Below are positions 39,085 through 48,861 of a stretch of DNA of 64,000 nucleotides, piece by piece (the stretch's first letter is position 1; the number at the start of each line of letters is the position of its first letter). Source of the DNA: Pseudoalteromonas piscicida (lineage in GTDB: Bacteria; Pseudomonadota; Gammaproteobacteria; Enterobacterales; Alteromonadaceae). Below the pieces are notes generated by a model, which was not told the origin of the DNA, searched no databases, and was given only the letters and a program-made list of their open reading frames with translations. The stretch covers positions 2,210,501 through 2,274,500 of the forward strand of contig NZ_CP011924.1 in the NCBI RefSeq assembly GCF_000238315.3. The letters run 5' to 3'. Position numbers and translations under genes: made by a program.

Positions 39085-40314
39085 CTAATGCGCGATAACG
39101 CAATTTCGTTGTTTGTCCTTCGCTTTATAGAGCGCTTTATCAGCTTTGCGCATTACTTCGCTTAAACTCTTTGATTGGCAAGCCGCGAGGCCAATACTGA
39201 TGGTGCAATAATGCTTACCTTCAGGAATTTTAAATGCTTGCTGTGCAAGGCGCTCTCTAAAGTCTTCTAGCATGTGCTTTGCCATCTTCATATCTGAGCT
39301 TGGAATAAGCAAAGCAAACTCTTCCCCACCAATACGTGCGACAATGTAGTGACCAAATGCACTACGCAGTAAATCAGCAACTTGTTTAAGTACATCATCA
39401 CCGCTTTCATGACCATATTGGTCGTTAATAGATTTAAAATGATCGAGGTCTAACAATGCCAATATATGCTGGCTCGGTTTGTTTTTGATTAAACGCTCTG
39501 CCTGCTGACAGAAATAACGGCGATTATAAAGTCCTGTTAAATAGTCTCGATGCGCATATTCTTTGATTTCTGCAATCAAATTGAGCTGCTCCATCGTCTG
39601 CATGATGCGGCAATGAAACTCTTCACTCATAAAAGGTTTTGCCAAAAAGTCATTGGCACCGTATTTGATAAACTTTGCTGACAAGCCATGACTTCCAGCG
39701 CCAGACAGACCAATAATCGCCAACTCATCTCGTCCGCGACTATTACGAACGGATTTCACCAACTCAAAGCCATCCATCGTCGGCATCGCAAAGTCTGTCA
39801 GCAGTAGCTTAATTTCATGGTCAGATAGCAACATCTCCAATGCCTGTTCGCCATCTTGCGCCTCAAGCACTGTAAATAATTGCTTTTCAAGCATCTGCTT
39901 CATTACTGCTCGACTGATCACAGAATCATCGGCGATCAGCGCCTTGCAACCTTGGTTTCTCAACAGTCTAGATGCTAACTTGACCGCGTATAGGTATGAA
40001 TCACGGTTGTCTTTAATCACATAATCCACCACGCCCATTTCAAGCATTTGCTGGCGGCTATATTCATCTATTTTTGAGGTCAGCACCACAGTGGGAATTT
40101 TGTGGCTGAGCGTAAGCTGCACGACCTCTGCGTCCATCGCATCGGGCAGCGTTAAATCTACCAGCGCCAATGTATATTGGTGCTGTGCTAAGAAGTCCTT
40201 ACTTTCCTTGAGGGACCAAGCAAAATCGATTTCGACATCTAGATGCTGAGCAGCAAGGTGTCGCAATACCTGTTGTACGACTTTACTGTCTTCAACAATT
40301 AAAATTCTTTGCAT
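39085..40314 (-). CDS. Diguanylate cyclase with two receiver domains (PleD-like)
   Basis: The 409-residue protein has a receiver domain at residues 1-120 (LIVEDSKVVQQVL, ALVDLTLPD with the phospho-Asp), a second receiver at about 125-240 (ALIADDSVISRAVM, LLTDFAMPTMDGFEL), and a GGDEF domain from about 250 with the active-site GGEEF. The position where an RxxD inhibitory site would sit upstream reads otherwise, so product inhibition is not evident. It should make cyclic di-GMP upon phosphorylation. No kinase is adjacent. Confidence 0.93.
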   Translation of the reverse strand: MQRILIVEDSKVVQQVLRHLAAQHLDVEIDFAWSLKESKDFLAQHQYTLALVDLTLPDAMDAEVVQLTLSHKIPTVVLTSKIDEYSRQQMLEMGVVDYVIKDNRDSYLYAVKLASRLLRNQGCKALIADDSVISRAVMKQMLEKQLFTVLEAQDGEQALEMLLSDHEIKLLLTDFAMPTMDGFELVKSVRNSRGRDELAIIGLSGAGSHGLSAKFIKYGANDFLAKPFMSEEFHCRIMQTMEQLNLIAEIKEYAHRDYLTGLYNRRYFCQQAERLIKNKPSQHILALLDLDHFKSINDQYGHESGDDVLKQVADLLRSAFGHYIVARIGGEEFALLIPSSDMKMAKHMLEDFRERLAQQAFKIPEGKHYCTISIGLAACQSKSLSEVMRKADKALYKAKDKQRNCVIAH

Positions 40315-40589
40315 GGATTGAGATCTCTTAAGTACAACGAGAAGCGCAGTGAAACAAGAATTTAACGGGGCTAAATACTTTATTACTACATAATAAAGTA
40401 CTAAATATACGCGAATCTTGCACTAAAAAAAACCAAATCGGCTCAAATTCGTTACTTTTCGACAAACGAGGTTACAACAGTCTATTTTCAAACCTGCCGT
40501 TTTTTTTGTTGAGTTTGTCTCAATGGCTTTGAATTTCAGATGAAATACTTCTTTAATGCAGACATACCTAATGCAATACCGAGGAAGCA

Positions 40590-42101
40590 ATGAAAAAACT
40601 ACTACCACTATTGCTCGTGAGTTGTGCCCTGCTCTCAGCGCCAAGCATAGCTGAAGAGCACAACCGCGCAATTGAGATAGATCATAAAATAACAACTGAG
40701 CATAGAGCCGAAATAAAAGGTGAACGTATTAACTACACCGCAACAACAGGCACGCAGCCGGTGTGGAATGAAAACGGCGATGCAGTTGCAACGTTGCATT
40801 ACACCTACTACAAACGCACAAAAATTAAAGATATGAGCAAACGTCCGCTGCTGATCTCATTTAACGGTGGTCCGGGCTCTGCTTCCGTGTGGATGCACAT
40901 TGCCTATACTGGCCCAAGAGTATTAAAAATTGATGACGAAGGATATCCACTGCAACCTTACGGTTTGAAAGATAACCCATATTCGGTGCTAGATGTTGCC
41001 GATATTGTTTATGTAAACCCAGTCAACACAGGTTATTCTCGCGTACTCAAAAATGCTGAAGGTAAATATCCGAGTAAAGCCGAACAAACAAAGATGTTTT
41101 TTGGCGTCAACGCGGACGTGAAGTACTTAGCCGAATGGCTCAATACATTTATTCATCGCAATGAGCGTATGCTTTCCCCTAAGTACCTGATTGGTGAGAG
41201 CTACGGCACGACTCGAGTGTCAGGTCTTGCGCACGCGATGCAAAACAATCAGTGGCTTTATCTCAATGGCGTGGTGTTGGTATCTCCTACAGAAATCGGC
41301 ATTAAACGAGAAGGTCCGGTTGAAGTGGCAAACCGTTTACCGTATTACGCTGCTGCCGCTTGGTATCACAAGGCGTTATCTTCTGAATTACAGAATAAAG
41401 ATTTGCTCGAAGTGCTTGCAGAGGTTGAACAATATACGGTTGATCAGTATCTTCCCGCACTCGCCAAAGGCGCATTTATCAGCGCCCAAGAAAAACAAAG
41501 TGTGACACAGGCCGTTGCTAAATATAGTGGCTTAAGCGAACGCTTTGTAGCTCAAAACAACCTAGATATTCCTACTGCAGCATTTTGGAAAGAACTGTTG
41601 CGTGACCGTGGCTATACACTTGGTCGGTTGGACTCACGCTATCTTGGTATTGATAAAAGAGACGCCGGTTCTCGCCCTGATTATTGGCCTGAGCTGACCT
41701 CTTGGTTGCACTCATTTACGCCAGCGATTAATCATTACTTCGCTACAGAACTCAACTATAAAACCGATGTAAAATATAATATGTTTGGTTCAGTTTACCC
41801 TTGGGATAACAGCGATAATAATGTCGGTGAGCAATTACGATTAGCAATGGCACAAAACCCTTACCTAAACGTGATGATCCAATCTGGCTATTACGATGGC
41901 GCAACGAATTACTTTGATGCCAAATACAATATGTGGCAACTCGATCCGAGCGGAAAAATGCGTGATCGCTTAAGCTTTAAAGGTTACCGCTCCGGGCACA
42001 TGATGTATCTGCGTCATGAAGATTTACAAAAGTCGAACGAAGATCTCCGCGAGTTTATCTTAAAAACAACCCCCAAAGCGGATCAGTCTGCGCTTTACTA
42101 A
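40590..42101 (+). CDS. Secreted S10-family serine carboxypeptidase
   Basis: A signal peptide of about 21 residues (LSAPSIA-EEH) is followed by a serine carboxypeptidase-like fold: ISFNGGPGSASVWMH gives the oxyanion region, IGESYGTTR the nucleophile Ser, and YYDGATNYFD and YRSGHMMYL the likely Asp and His. Length is 503 residues. It would trim C-terminal residues from peptides outside the cytoplasm. It is divergent from the diguanylate cyclase with 275 bp between them. Confidence 0.9.
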   Translation: MKKLLPLLLVSCALLSAPSIAEEHNRAIEIDHKITTEHRAEIKGERINYTATTGTQPVWNENGDAVATLHYTYYKRTKIKDMSKRPLLISFNGGPGSASVWMHIAYTGPRVLKIDDEGYPLQPYGLKDNPYSVLDVADIVYVNPVNTGYSRVLKNAEGKYPSKAEQTKMFFGVNADVKYLAEWLNTFIHRNERMLSPKYLIGESYGTTRVSGLAHAMQNNQWLYLNGVVLVSPTEIGIKREGPVEVANRLPYYAAAAWYHKALSSELQNKDLLEVLAEVEQYTVDQYLPALAKGAFISAQEKQSVTQAVAKYSGLSERFVAQNNLDIPTAAFWKELLRDRGYTLGRLDSRYLGIDKRDAGSRPDYWPELTSWLHSFTPAINHYFATELNYKTDVKYNMFGSVYPWDNSDNNVGEQLRLAMAQNPYLNVMIQSGYYDGATNYFDAKYNMWQLDPSGKMRDRLSFKGYRSGHMMYLRHEDLQKSNEDLREFILKTTPKADQSALY

Positions 42102-42239
42102 ATTCCCAACCCATTGTGGCCGCGCAAGCGGTCACTTATCTAATGCTCACCAGATTGTAAAAATTTCCTTTTATCCTTCTACAGTTACCTATAATCTAGA
42201 TATACTCAATACTATCTCTCTACAACTTAGGCACGCACC

Positions 42240-42773
42240 ATGAACGAGCAGTTTAAAGTCGTCTTCGTTGGCATGGCCGACGGTAAGGATCAACAAAGCG
42301 CCGCTATCGCAATTGCAGACAGGTTGAAAACCTCACCCTCAAAGATCCAGCAATTTTACGCTGGCAAAAACTTGTTTGCTCCTGCAGATAAAGCCAAAGC
42401 ACTAAAACAGGTAAAATTACTTGCAAGCGCGGGGATCAATGCCAAGCTACAAAGCCAAACAGCCGCTACTCCAACCAACGCAGATCAAGAGCGCGTATTT
42501 GAAGCGTTGGATTACATCACCAGCAGTCTAATACGCATCGAAGAGCGATTAGAGGAACTTGAGCAACGCGTAGCACCAACTCCCCATACTAAAATAGAAG
42601 ATACAACAGACGAAGAGTGGGAAACGAAGGAGCTATTTGATGAGCTGGACTTTGAGCCTAGCCCTCCGGCTAAATCTAAGACTTGGCTATATTATCTGCT
42701 CGCTGTATTAATTATTTTATTTATTCTGCTTGGTGTAAGTTTGTTTTTCCCTGAGTGGCTCGCGTTAGAATGA
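42240..42773 (+). CDS. Hypothetical protein with a C-terminal membrane anchor
   Basis: I do not recognise this 177-residue protein. Residues 1-80 form a small alpha/beta region (FKVVFVGMADGKDQQSAAIA), then a short linker, a probable coiled coil (IRIEERLEELEQRV), an acidic stretch, and a single C-terminal membrane helix (YYLLAVLIILFILLGVSLFF), suggesting a tail-anchored inner-membrane protein with its bulk in the cytoplasm. It overlaps the next gene's ATG by four bases, so the two are translated together. Confidence 0.72.
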   Translation: MNEQFKVVFVGMADGKDQQSAAIAIADRLKTSPSKIQQFYAGKNLFAPADKAKALKQVKLLASAGINAKLQSQTAATPTNADQERVFEALDYITSSLIRIEERLEELEQRVAPTPHTKIEDTTDEEWETKELFDELDFEPSPPAKSKTWLYYLLAVLIILFILLGVSLFFPEWLALE

Positions 42774-43411
42774 GTAAAACTAATAACAACATAAATAAAT
42801 CTCAAGTTACTCGTGCTTATTTGAGAAAAATGATTAGAAACGCAAGAAACTCGCTATCAGCAGAGCAACAGAAGACAGCCGCGGCACACCTTAACATTAA
42901 TTTTTTTCAACAAATAAAACTTCCTAAAAATGCCAATGTTGGGGTCTATATTCAAAACGATGGAGAACTAGATACATCCCTTTTAATTCAATCGCTTTGG
43001 GATAAAAAACACCAAGTTTTTCTACCCATAATCCACCCCTTTAATCATGCTAATTTGCTCTTCCAGAAGTATGAAAAAAACTCACCCATGAAGGCAAATC
43101 GCTATGCTATCTTGGAACCTAAGTTAGATTGTTCAGCAGTGGCACCGCTTGCATCATTGGATTTCCTTTTGATGCCTCTGGTTGCTTTTGATGAGCAAGG
43201 TAATCGCCTCGGTATGGGCGGTGGGTACTACGATAGAACATTGGCGTTACACTACGCTGAGCAGCGAGCTAAACCAGCACTTGTTGGTCTTGCTCATGAT
43301 TGCCAGCAAGTTCCAAGCTTACCAACAGCAGCTTGGGATGTACCGCTCCCAACTATCCTCACTCCAACCCAACTATACACTTGGCCAAAAAATAATTTAG
43401 CAGGCAAATAG
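42770..43411 (+). CDS. 5-formyltetrahydrofolate cyclo-ligase
   Basis: The 213-residue enzyme (the YgfA/Fau family) converts 5-formyl-THF to 5,10-methenyl-THF using ATP. Diagnostic parts are RKMIRNARNSLS, VGVYIQNDGELDT and the ATP-binding GMGGGYYDRTLAL. The ATG at 42770 overlaps the preceding stop codon (ATGA); the longer frame starts at a GTG inside the upstream gene. In enterobacteria this gene follows 6S RNA; here a membrane-anchored protein gene is in that position. Confidence 0.92.
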   Translation: MSKTNNNINKSQVTRAYLRKMIRNARNSLSAEQQKTAAAHLNINFFQQIKLPKNANVGVYIQNDGELDTSLLIQSLWDKKHQVFLPIIHPFNHANLLFQKYEKNSPMKANRYAILEPKLDCSAVAPLASLDFLLMPLVAFDEQGNRLGMGGGYYDRTLALHYAEQRAKPALVGLAHDCQQVPSLPTAAWDVPLPTILTPTQLYTWPKNNLAGK

Positions 43412-43503
43412 TTAAGCGCATTTTGAGGCACTTTTGACCATGACGCTGACACTTTGATTGAGTTATACTCCATACAACTTCAATGACAACTAAGTGTAGC
43501 GTT

Positions 43504-44157
43504 ATGACTCAAGATGAAATGAAAAAAGCCGCGGCATGGGCAGCTTTGAACTATGTAGAAGAAAACACCATTGTTGGGGTTGGTACAGGCTCAACGGTAA
43601 ACCACTTTATTGATGCGCTTGGCAGTATCAAGGATCAAATCAAAGGGGCAGTATCAAGCTCTGAAGCTTCAACAGAGAAGCTAAAAGCACTTGGTATTGA
43701 AGTTTTCGAGCTAAACGATGTGTCAGAGCTTGCGGTATATGTTGATGGCGCAGATGAAATCAACAGCACCAACGAAATGATAAAAGGTGGTGGCGCAGCA
43801 CTGACGCGCGAGAAAATCGTTGCAGCTGTTGCCAAGAAATTTGTTTGTATCGTTGATAATACAAAGCATGTTGAGACGCTAGGCGCATTTCCACTACCTG
43901 TTGAAGTGATCCCAATGGCGCGTAGTTACGTGGCAAGAGAGTTACTAAAATTAGGTGGCGATCCAGTTTACCGTCAAGGCGTTATCACTGATAACGGCAA
44001 TGTCATTCTTGATGTGCATGGCCTAGAAATTAGCGCAGCAAAAGCGCTTGAAGAAAAAATTAACCAGATTGTTGGCGTCGTGACTAATGGCTTATTTGCC
44101 GCGCGTGGCGCTGACGTTGTAATAACAGGCACTCCAGAAGGGCCTAAAATCAACTAG
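43504..44157 (+). CDS. rpiA: Ribose-5-phosphate isomerase A
   Basis: The 217-residue enzyme interconverts ribose-5-phosphate and ribulose-5-phosphate. [24 protein letters not shown] and [12 protein letters not shown] are all present. I use the ATG at 43504 ([10 protein letters not shown]), matching E. coli RpiA; an ATG seven codons earlier is in frame. serA follows 11 bp later, the same rpiA-serA neighbourhood as in enterobacteria. Confidence 0.96.
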   Translation: MTQDEMKKAAAWAALNYVEENTIVGVGTGSTVNHFIDALGSIKDQIKGAVSSSEASTEKLKALGIEVFELNDVSELAVYVDGADEINSTNEMIKGGGAALTREKIVAAVAKKFVCIVDNTKHVETLGAFPLPVEVIPMARSYVARELLKLGGDPVYRQGVITDNGNVILDVHGLEISAAKALEEKINQIVGVVTNGLFAARGADVVITGTPEGPKIN

Positions 44158-44168
44158 TGAGATTACAG

Positions 44169-45398
44169 ATGAGCAAGGTTTCGTTATCAAAGGATAAAAT
44201 TCGAATTTTGTTGTTAGAAGGCGTGCATCAAAGCGCTGTTGAGACGCTAAAGCGCAACGGTTATAGCAACATAGACTACGTTAAAACATCCTTACCGGAG
44301 CCTGAGCTGATCGAGCGGATCAAAGATGCTCACTTTGTCGGGATCCGCTCACGTACCCACCTTACAGAAGCAGTTTTAGAACAGGCTGAAAAGCTGGTCG
44401 CGATTGGCTGTTTCTGCATCGGCACCAACCAAGTGGATTTGGATGCTGCTAAAAAACGCGGTATCGCCGTATTCAACGCACCATTTTCTAACACCCGCTC
44501 TGTGGCTGAACTCGTCTTAGGTGAAATTCTCTTGTTATTGCGCCGTGTTCCTGAGCGTAACGCAAAGGCGCATCGCGGTGAGTGGGATAAATCTGCCGAT
44601 GGTTCATACGAAGCCCGTGGTAAAACGCTGGGTATTATTGGTTATGGTCACATTGGCACCCAGCTTGGCATTATGGCTGAGAATATCGGGATGAACGTCG
44701 AGTTTTATGACATCGAAGATAAGCTCACGCTCGGCAACGCAACGCAGTTACACACGCTAACGCAACTGCTACAAAGAGCGGACGTGGTCAGTTTGCATGT
44801 ACCAGAGACATCACAGACCAAAAACCTTATCGGCATGGCTGAAATTGAAGTGATGAAACAAGGCGCAATCCTAATTAACGCATCACGTGGAACGGTTGTT
44901 GATATCGACGCCTTAGCTGAAGCTTTAGCCGCGAAGAAACTTTCTGGCGCTGCTATCGATGTATTCCCCGTTGAACCAAAATCTAATCATGAAGAGTTTG
45001 TCTCACCACTACGCGAGTTTGACAATGTACTGCTAACCCCACACGTTGGTGGTTCTACCCAAGAAGCACAAGAAAACATTGGTGTGGAAGTCGCGGGTAA
45101 GTTGGCGAAATATTCAGATAATGGTTCAACAGTCACGGCAGTTAACTTCCCCGAGGTTTCTCTACCTGAATTATCAAACCGAAGCCGTTTATTACACGTA
45201 CACGTAAACCGCCCAGGCGTACTAACGCAAATCAACCAAGCGTTCGCTCAGCACGGTATCAATATTGCGGCGCAATACCTACAAACGGATGAATCTATTG
45301 GTTACGTGGTTATCGACGTCGATAGCGACCACTCTGAAGTGGCGTTGAAAGAGTTAAGTGCAGTTGAAGGAACTATCAGAGCACGTATTCTTCACTAA
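44169..45398 (+). CDS. serA: D-3-phosphoglycerate dehydrogenase
   Basis: The full-length 409-residue enzyme oxidises 3-phosphoglycerate in the first step of serine synthesis. It shows IRSRTHLTEAVL, the NAD-binding GIIGYGHIGTQLG, INASRGTVVDIDALAEAL, LLTPHVGGSTQEAQ with the catalytic His, and a C-terminal ACT domain (VHVNRPGVLTQINQAF). The ATG at 44169 fits E. coli SerA; the frame begins four codons earlier. Everything from codon 32 to beyond the stop is repeated directly downstream. Its TAA stop overlaps the end of a palindromic element. Confidence 0.97.
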   Translation: MSKVSLSKDKIRILLLEGVHQSAVETLKRNGYSNIDYVKTSLPEPELIERIKDAHFVGIRSRTHLTEAVLEQAEKLVAIGCFCIGTNQVDLDAAKKRGIAVFNAPFSNTRSVAELVLGEILLLLRRVPERNAKAHRGEWDKSADGSYEARGKTLGIIGYGHIGTQLGIMAENIGMNVEFYDIEDKLTLGNATQLHTLTQLLQRADVVSLHVPETSQTKNLIGMAEIEVMKQGAILINASRGTVVDIDALAEALAAKKLSGAAIDVFPVEPKSNHEEFVSPLREFDNVLLTPHVGGSTQEAQENIGVEVAGKLAKYSDNGSTVTAVNFPEVSLPELSNRSRLLHVHVNRPGVLTQINQAFAQHGINIAAQYLQTDESIGYVVIDVDSDHSEVALKELSAVEGTIRARILH

Positions 45399-45458
45399 TA
45401 CCAATTGAATTAATTCTCTAATCAATTTGAAGGGTGAAATAGCATATTAGCTTCGTTA
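45398..45458 (+). repeat. Palindromic element, 61-bp left part only (copy C1)
   Basis: This begins with ATACCAATT overlapping the first serA stop codon and follows the complete element (46591-46752) exactly for 61 bases, to CTTCGTTA. There the serA sequence restarts. It was truncated by the tandem duplication, not independently inserted. Confidence 0.88.
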
Positions 45459-46591
45459 GCAACATAGACTACGTTAAAACATCCTTACCGGAGCCTGAGC
45501 TGATCGAGCGGATCAAAGATGCTCACTTTGTCGGGATCCGCTCACGTACCCACCTTACAGAAGCAGTTTTAGAACAGGCTGAAAAGCTGGTCGCGATTGG
45601 CTGTTTCTGCATCGGCACCAACCAAGTGGATTTGGATGCTGCTAAAAAACGCGGTATCGCCGTATTCAACGCACCATTTTCTAACACCCGCTCTGTGGCT
45701 GAACTCGTCTTAGGTGAAATTCTCTTGTTATTGCGCCGTGTTCCTGAGCGTAACGCAAAGGCGCATCGCGGTGAGTGGGATAAATCTGCCGATGGTTCAT
45801 ACGAAGCCCGTGGTAAAACGCTGGGTATTATTGGTTATGGTCACATTGGCACCCAGCTTGGCATTATGGCTGAGAATATCGGGATGAACGTCGAGTTTTA
45901 TGACATCGAAGATAAGCTCACGCTCGGCAACGCAACGCAGTTACACACGCTAACGCAACTGCTACAAAGAGCGGACGTGGTCAGTTTGCATGTACCAGAG
46001 ACATCACAGACCAAAAACCTTATCGGCATGGCTGAAATTGAAGTGATGAAACAAGGCGCAATCCTAATTAACGCATCACGTGGAACGGTTGTTGATATCG
46101 ACGCCTTAGCTGAAGCTTTAGCCGCGAAGAAACTTTCTGGCGCTGCTATCGATGTATTCCCCGTTGAACCAAAATCTAATCATGAAGAGTTTGTCTCACC
46201 ACTACGCGAGTTTGACAATGTACTGCTAACCCCACACGTTGGTGGTTCTACCCAAGAAGCACAAGAAAACATTGGTGTGGAAGTCGCGGGTAAGTTGGCG
46301 AAATATTCAGATAATGGTTCAACAGTCACGGCAGTTAACTTCCCCGAGGTTTCTCTACCTGAATTATCAAACCGAAGCCGTTTATTACACGTACACGTAA
46401 ACCGCCCAGGCGTACTAACGCAAATCAACCAAGCGTTCGCTCAGCACGGTATCAATATTGCGGCGCAATACCTACAAACGGATGAATCTATTGGTTACGT
46501 GGTTATCGACGTCGATAGCGACCACTCTGAAGTGGCGTTGAAAGAGTTAAGTGCAGTTGAAGGAACTATCAGAGCACGTATTCTTCACTAA
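45457..46591 (+). pseudogene. serA: 5'-truncated second copy of serA
   Basis: The frame continues from codon 32 of serA to the normal stop but lacks the first 31 residues and any translation start. Upstream, a stop lies at 45440-45442, and no ATG/GTG/TTG in frame occurs until a GTG at 45626 (the Val of NQVDLDAAKK), which has no ribosome-binding site. If started there, a 321-residue protein with the NAD and ACT domains but without the first part of the substrate domain would result. I regard it as non-functional on its own; it could recombine with the intact gene. Confidence 0.88.
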
Positions 46592-46752
46592 TACCAATTG
46601 AATTAATTCTCTAATCAATTTGAAGGGTGAAATAGCATATTAGCTTCGTTAAAAATTTCTCATTTAGAACAACTAAATAGCAAAATTTTTGCCTTGCTAC
46701 TAAAGCTATTTCCCCGCTTCAAGATAGATCATTTACTTAATACAACTGGTAT
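46591..46752 (+). repeat. 162-bp palindromic repeat element, copy C2 (complete)
   Basis: The ends are ATACCAATT (46591-46599) and AACTGGTAT (46744-46752). The arms pair as GAAGGGTGAAATAGC against GCTATTTCCCCGCTTC, then AAAAATTT against AAATTTTT, with the tip CATTTAGAACAACTAAATAG. It has the same size as copy A (4008-4169, opposite strand) and, like it, abuts a gene's TAA stop. Non-coding. Confidence 0.8.
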
Positions 46753-46772
46753 AAGAAGAATCACACATAAAA

Positions 46773-46804
46773 AAACCAGTCGCTGTGAAGCGACTGGTTT
46801 TTTG
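46773..46804 (-). terminator. Terminator of mdh
   Basis: AAACCAGTCGC / GCGACTGGTTT with a six-base loop and T runs on both strands lies 13 bp after mdh, and may also end serA transcripts. Confidence 0.92.
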
Positions 46805-46816
46805 TATCAATCTGGC

Positions 46817-47749
46817 TTACGCCATGAAATCAACACCTTCTTTGATGTCTTTTTCAAGTGTCGCTAGCATGTCGTCTTTTGCTTTTTGCTCAAACGCGCT
46901 TAGCTCACCGTAAGGTAGTAACTTCTCTACACCGTTTTTACCAAGGATAACTGGCTGTGCAAAGAATGTTGCATCGCCTGTGTTACCTTCAACGTATGCG
47001 TACTCAAGTACTTCTTCACCTTGTAGGCCTTTCACTAGTGAGAAGCAGAAACGTGCTGCTGCTGCACCCATTGAAAGCGTAGCTGAACCGCCACCCGCTT
47101 TAGCTTCAACCACTTCAGTACCCGCGTTTTGGATACGAGTCGTTAGTGCAGCGACTTCTTCGTCAGTGAACTCAACACCTTCAACTTGAGAAAGTAGAGG
47201 TAGAATTGTAGTACCAGAGTGACCACCAATTACTGGGATCTTAACTTCAGCAACGTCTAGACCTTTAAGCTCTGCGATGAAAGTTTCAGCGCGGATAACG
47301 TCAAGCGTTGTTACACCGAATACGCGAGCTGGATCATAAGTGCCTGCTTTTTTGAACACTTCAGCAACGATTGGTACCGTGCCATTTACTGGGTTTGTGA
47401 TGATACCAACAAGTGCTTTAGGGCAGCTTCTAACGATACCTTCAGCAAGTGTCTTGATGATACCTGCGTTAACGTTGAATAGGTCAGCACGGTCCATACC
47501 AGGCTTACGAGGCATACCAGCAGGGATAAGCACTACGTCAGCACCAGCAAGAGCTGGGTCTAGGTCGTCTTTACCATAACCCGCTACTTTTACCGCAGTT
47601 GGGATGTGAGATAAGTCAACTGCAACACCAGGTACAACAGGTGCAACGTCATAAAGCGCTAACTCAGAGCCAGCTGGAAGACCATTTTTAAGCAATAAAG
47701 ATAGAGCTTGACCGATACCGCCAGCGGCACCTAATACAGCAACTTTCAT
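46817..47749 (-). CDS. mdh: Malate dehydrogenase
   Basis: The 310-residue NAD-dependent TCA-cycle enzyme has the Rossmann start [29 protein letters not shown] and the catalytic [13 protein letters not shown]. The start at 47749 follows GGAGA; the open frame reaches 47818 but the extension has no ribosome-binding site. It is divergent from argR, the usual gammaproteobacterial arrangement. Confidence 0.97.
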   Translation of the reverse strand: MKVAVLGAAGGIGQALSLLLKNGLPAGSELALYDVAPVVPGVAVDLSHIPTAVKVAGYGKDDLDPALAGADVVLIPAGMPRKPGMDRADLFNVNAGIIKTLAEGIVRSCPKALVGIITNPVNGTVPIVAEVFKKAGTYDPARVFGVTTLDVIRAETFIAELKGLDVAEVKIPVIGGHSGTTILPLLSQVEGVEFTDEEVAALTTRIQNAGTEVVEAKAGGGSATLSMGAAAARFCFSLVKGLQGEEVLEYAYVEGNTGDATFFAQPVILGKNGVEKLLPYGELSAFEQKAKDDMLATLEKDIKEGVDFMA

Positions 47750-47990
47750 TTGAATTCTCCATAATTTGAAGGTGGAATTGAGTGTGCAGTAAAGATAATG
47801 AAAAGCGCTGTTAAACACAAATTAATCACGGTTATTTTCGAGATTTTTTGACTAATGTCTTAAATAAAAGTGTAAAGATCGCGACACTTTGTACACTTAT
47901 GCTTTACGACTGCCATTTTGGTCGCGCAAATTTGGGAATCTCGGCGGTTTTGTGTAGAATTTAAAGATTAGCCGTAAAAGAAGACAGACT

Positions 47991-48458
47991 ATGCAGCCGC
48001 AAGAAAAACAAGAAGCACTGATCAAAGCATTTAAAGCCATTTTAAAAGAAGAAAACTTTGGCTCTCAAGGTGAAATTGTTGATGCTCTAAAACAACAAGG
48101 ATTTGACAACGTCAGTCAGAGCAAAGTGTCGCGCATGCTGAGCAAGTTTGGTGCTGTGCGTACACGTAATGCCAAACAAGAAATGGTTTACTGCTTACCC
48201 GCCGAAATGAGCGTACCAACAGCAAAAAGTCCTTTACGTCAGTTAGTCGTTGATATTATGCACAACGAAATGATGATTATTATTCGAACCAGTCCTGGTG
48301 CTGCACAGTTAATTGCGAGGCTACTTGACTCATTAGGCACCGCAGACGGCGTATTAGGTACCATCGCTGGCGATGACACGATTTTTATTGCCCCTGCCAA
48401 AGTATCTGAAATCGACGTTACTTTAGATAAAGTAAAAACTCTGTTCGATAACGTTTAG
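47991..48458 (+). CDS. argR: Arginine repressor
   Basis: The 155-residue regulator has an N-terminal winged helix ([20 protein letters not shown], with the SQSKVSRML recognition helix) and the C-terminal hexamerisation/arginine-binding domain with [16 protein letters not shown]. It represses arginine biosynthesis genes when arginine is bound. The divergent 240-bp region to mdh contains a GTGT..ACAC type repeat around 47871-47900, but I could not define an ARG box with confidence. Confidence 0.96.
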   Translation: MQPQEKQEALIKAFKAILKEENFGSQGEIVDALKQQGFDNVSQSKVSRMLSKFGAVRTRNAKQEMVYCLPAEMSVPTAKSPLRQLVVDIMHNEMMIIIRTSPGAAQLIARLLDSLGTADGVLGTIAGDDTIFIAPAKVSEIDVTLDKVKTLFDNV

Positions 48459-48861
48459 TCTATTATTTTTATCGGTGCTAACTCACAGGTTAGCACATAC
48501 TCTGATACTCTAGCTTCTACGAACACGCTTCCCGACTATCACGATAAACAGAATAAATTGCTTAACTTTACAGCAAAAAACGTTTGACATAATATGTCTA
48601 ACTGTGGCAACTTTAGAAACACATGTGAGGCTTTCTCACAACGCATGGATGGTTTTTAAGCTGATTGACTAGCTTCTCGGATTTGTTTCCTACAGTGTCT
48701 CCGTCTTACCGGACACGAACGCTATTCGCTTCACTCAATCATCTCACATTCTATGATGCGGAACTCACCGCTTGATACACACAAAGACACCTTACGGCGC
48801 TGAGTGGACAATTCACTTACTTAACCGCTTAAAAGGAAATGCAAGGAACTAAGGATCAGCA
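48459..48861. other. 403-bp gap between argR and the yqiJ-like gene
   Basis: A perfect hairpin GTGCTAAC / GTTAGCAC lies near 48475-48496, without a following T run on the plus strand, so it is a doubtful terminator for argR. TTGACA at 48584-48589 is a candidate -35, but no good -10 sits at the right spacing. The rest shows no coding frame. AAAAGGAAAT and AAGGA near the end provide ribosome-binding capacity. A long leader or unrecognised regulator target may be present. Confidence 0.35.

Larger units (their letters stand above)
44264..46651 (+). repeat. Tandem duplication of 1193 bp covering most of serA
   Basis: Bases 44264-45458 recur at 45457-46651 with a constant offset of 1193 bp; I saw no difference by eye, and the 321 compared residues are identical. 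The outer flanks differ (44263 A against 45456 T; 45459 G against 46652 A). The two copies share the bases TA at the junction, i.e. 2-bp microhomology. The unit holds serA from codon 32, its stop, and the first 61 bp of the palindromic element. Confidence 0.95.

Noticed and set aside
42102..42239. 6S RNA upstream of the 5-formyl-THF cyclo-ligase block
   Set aside because: The 138-bp gap is too short for the usual 180-nt RNA, and I could not see its long central-bulge hairpin.
45626..46591. A second, functional phosphoglycerate dehydrogenase gene
   Set aside because: It lacks the first 31 codons, starts only at an internal GTG without a ribosome-binding site, and is an exact copy of serA.
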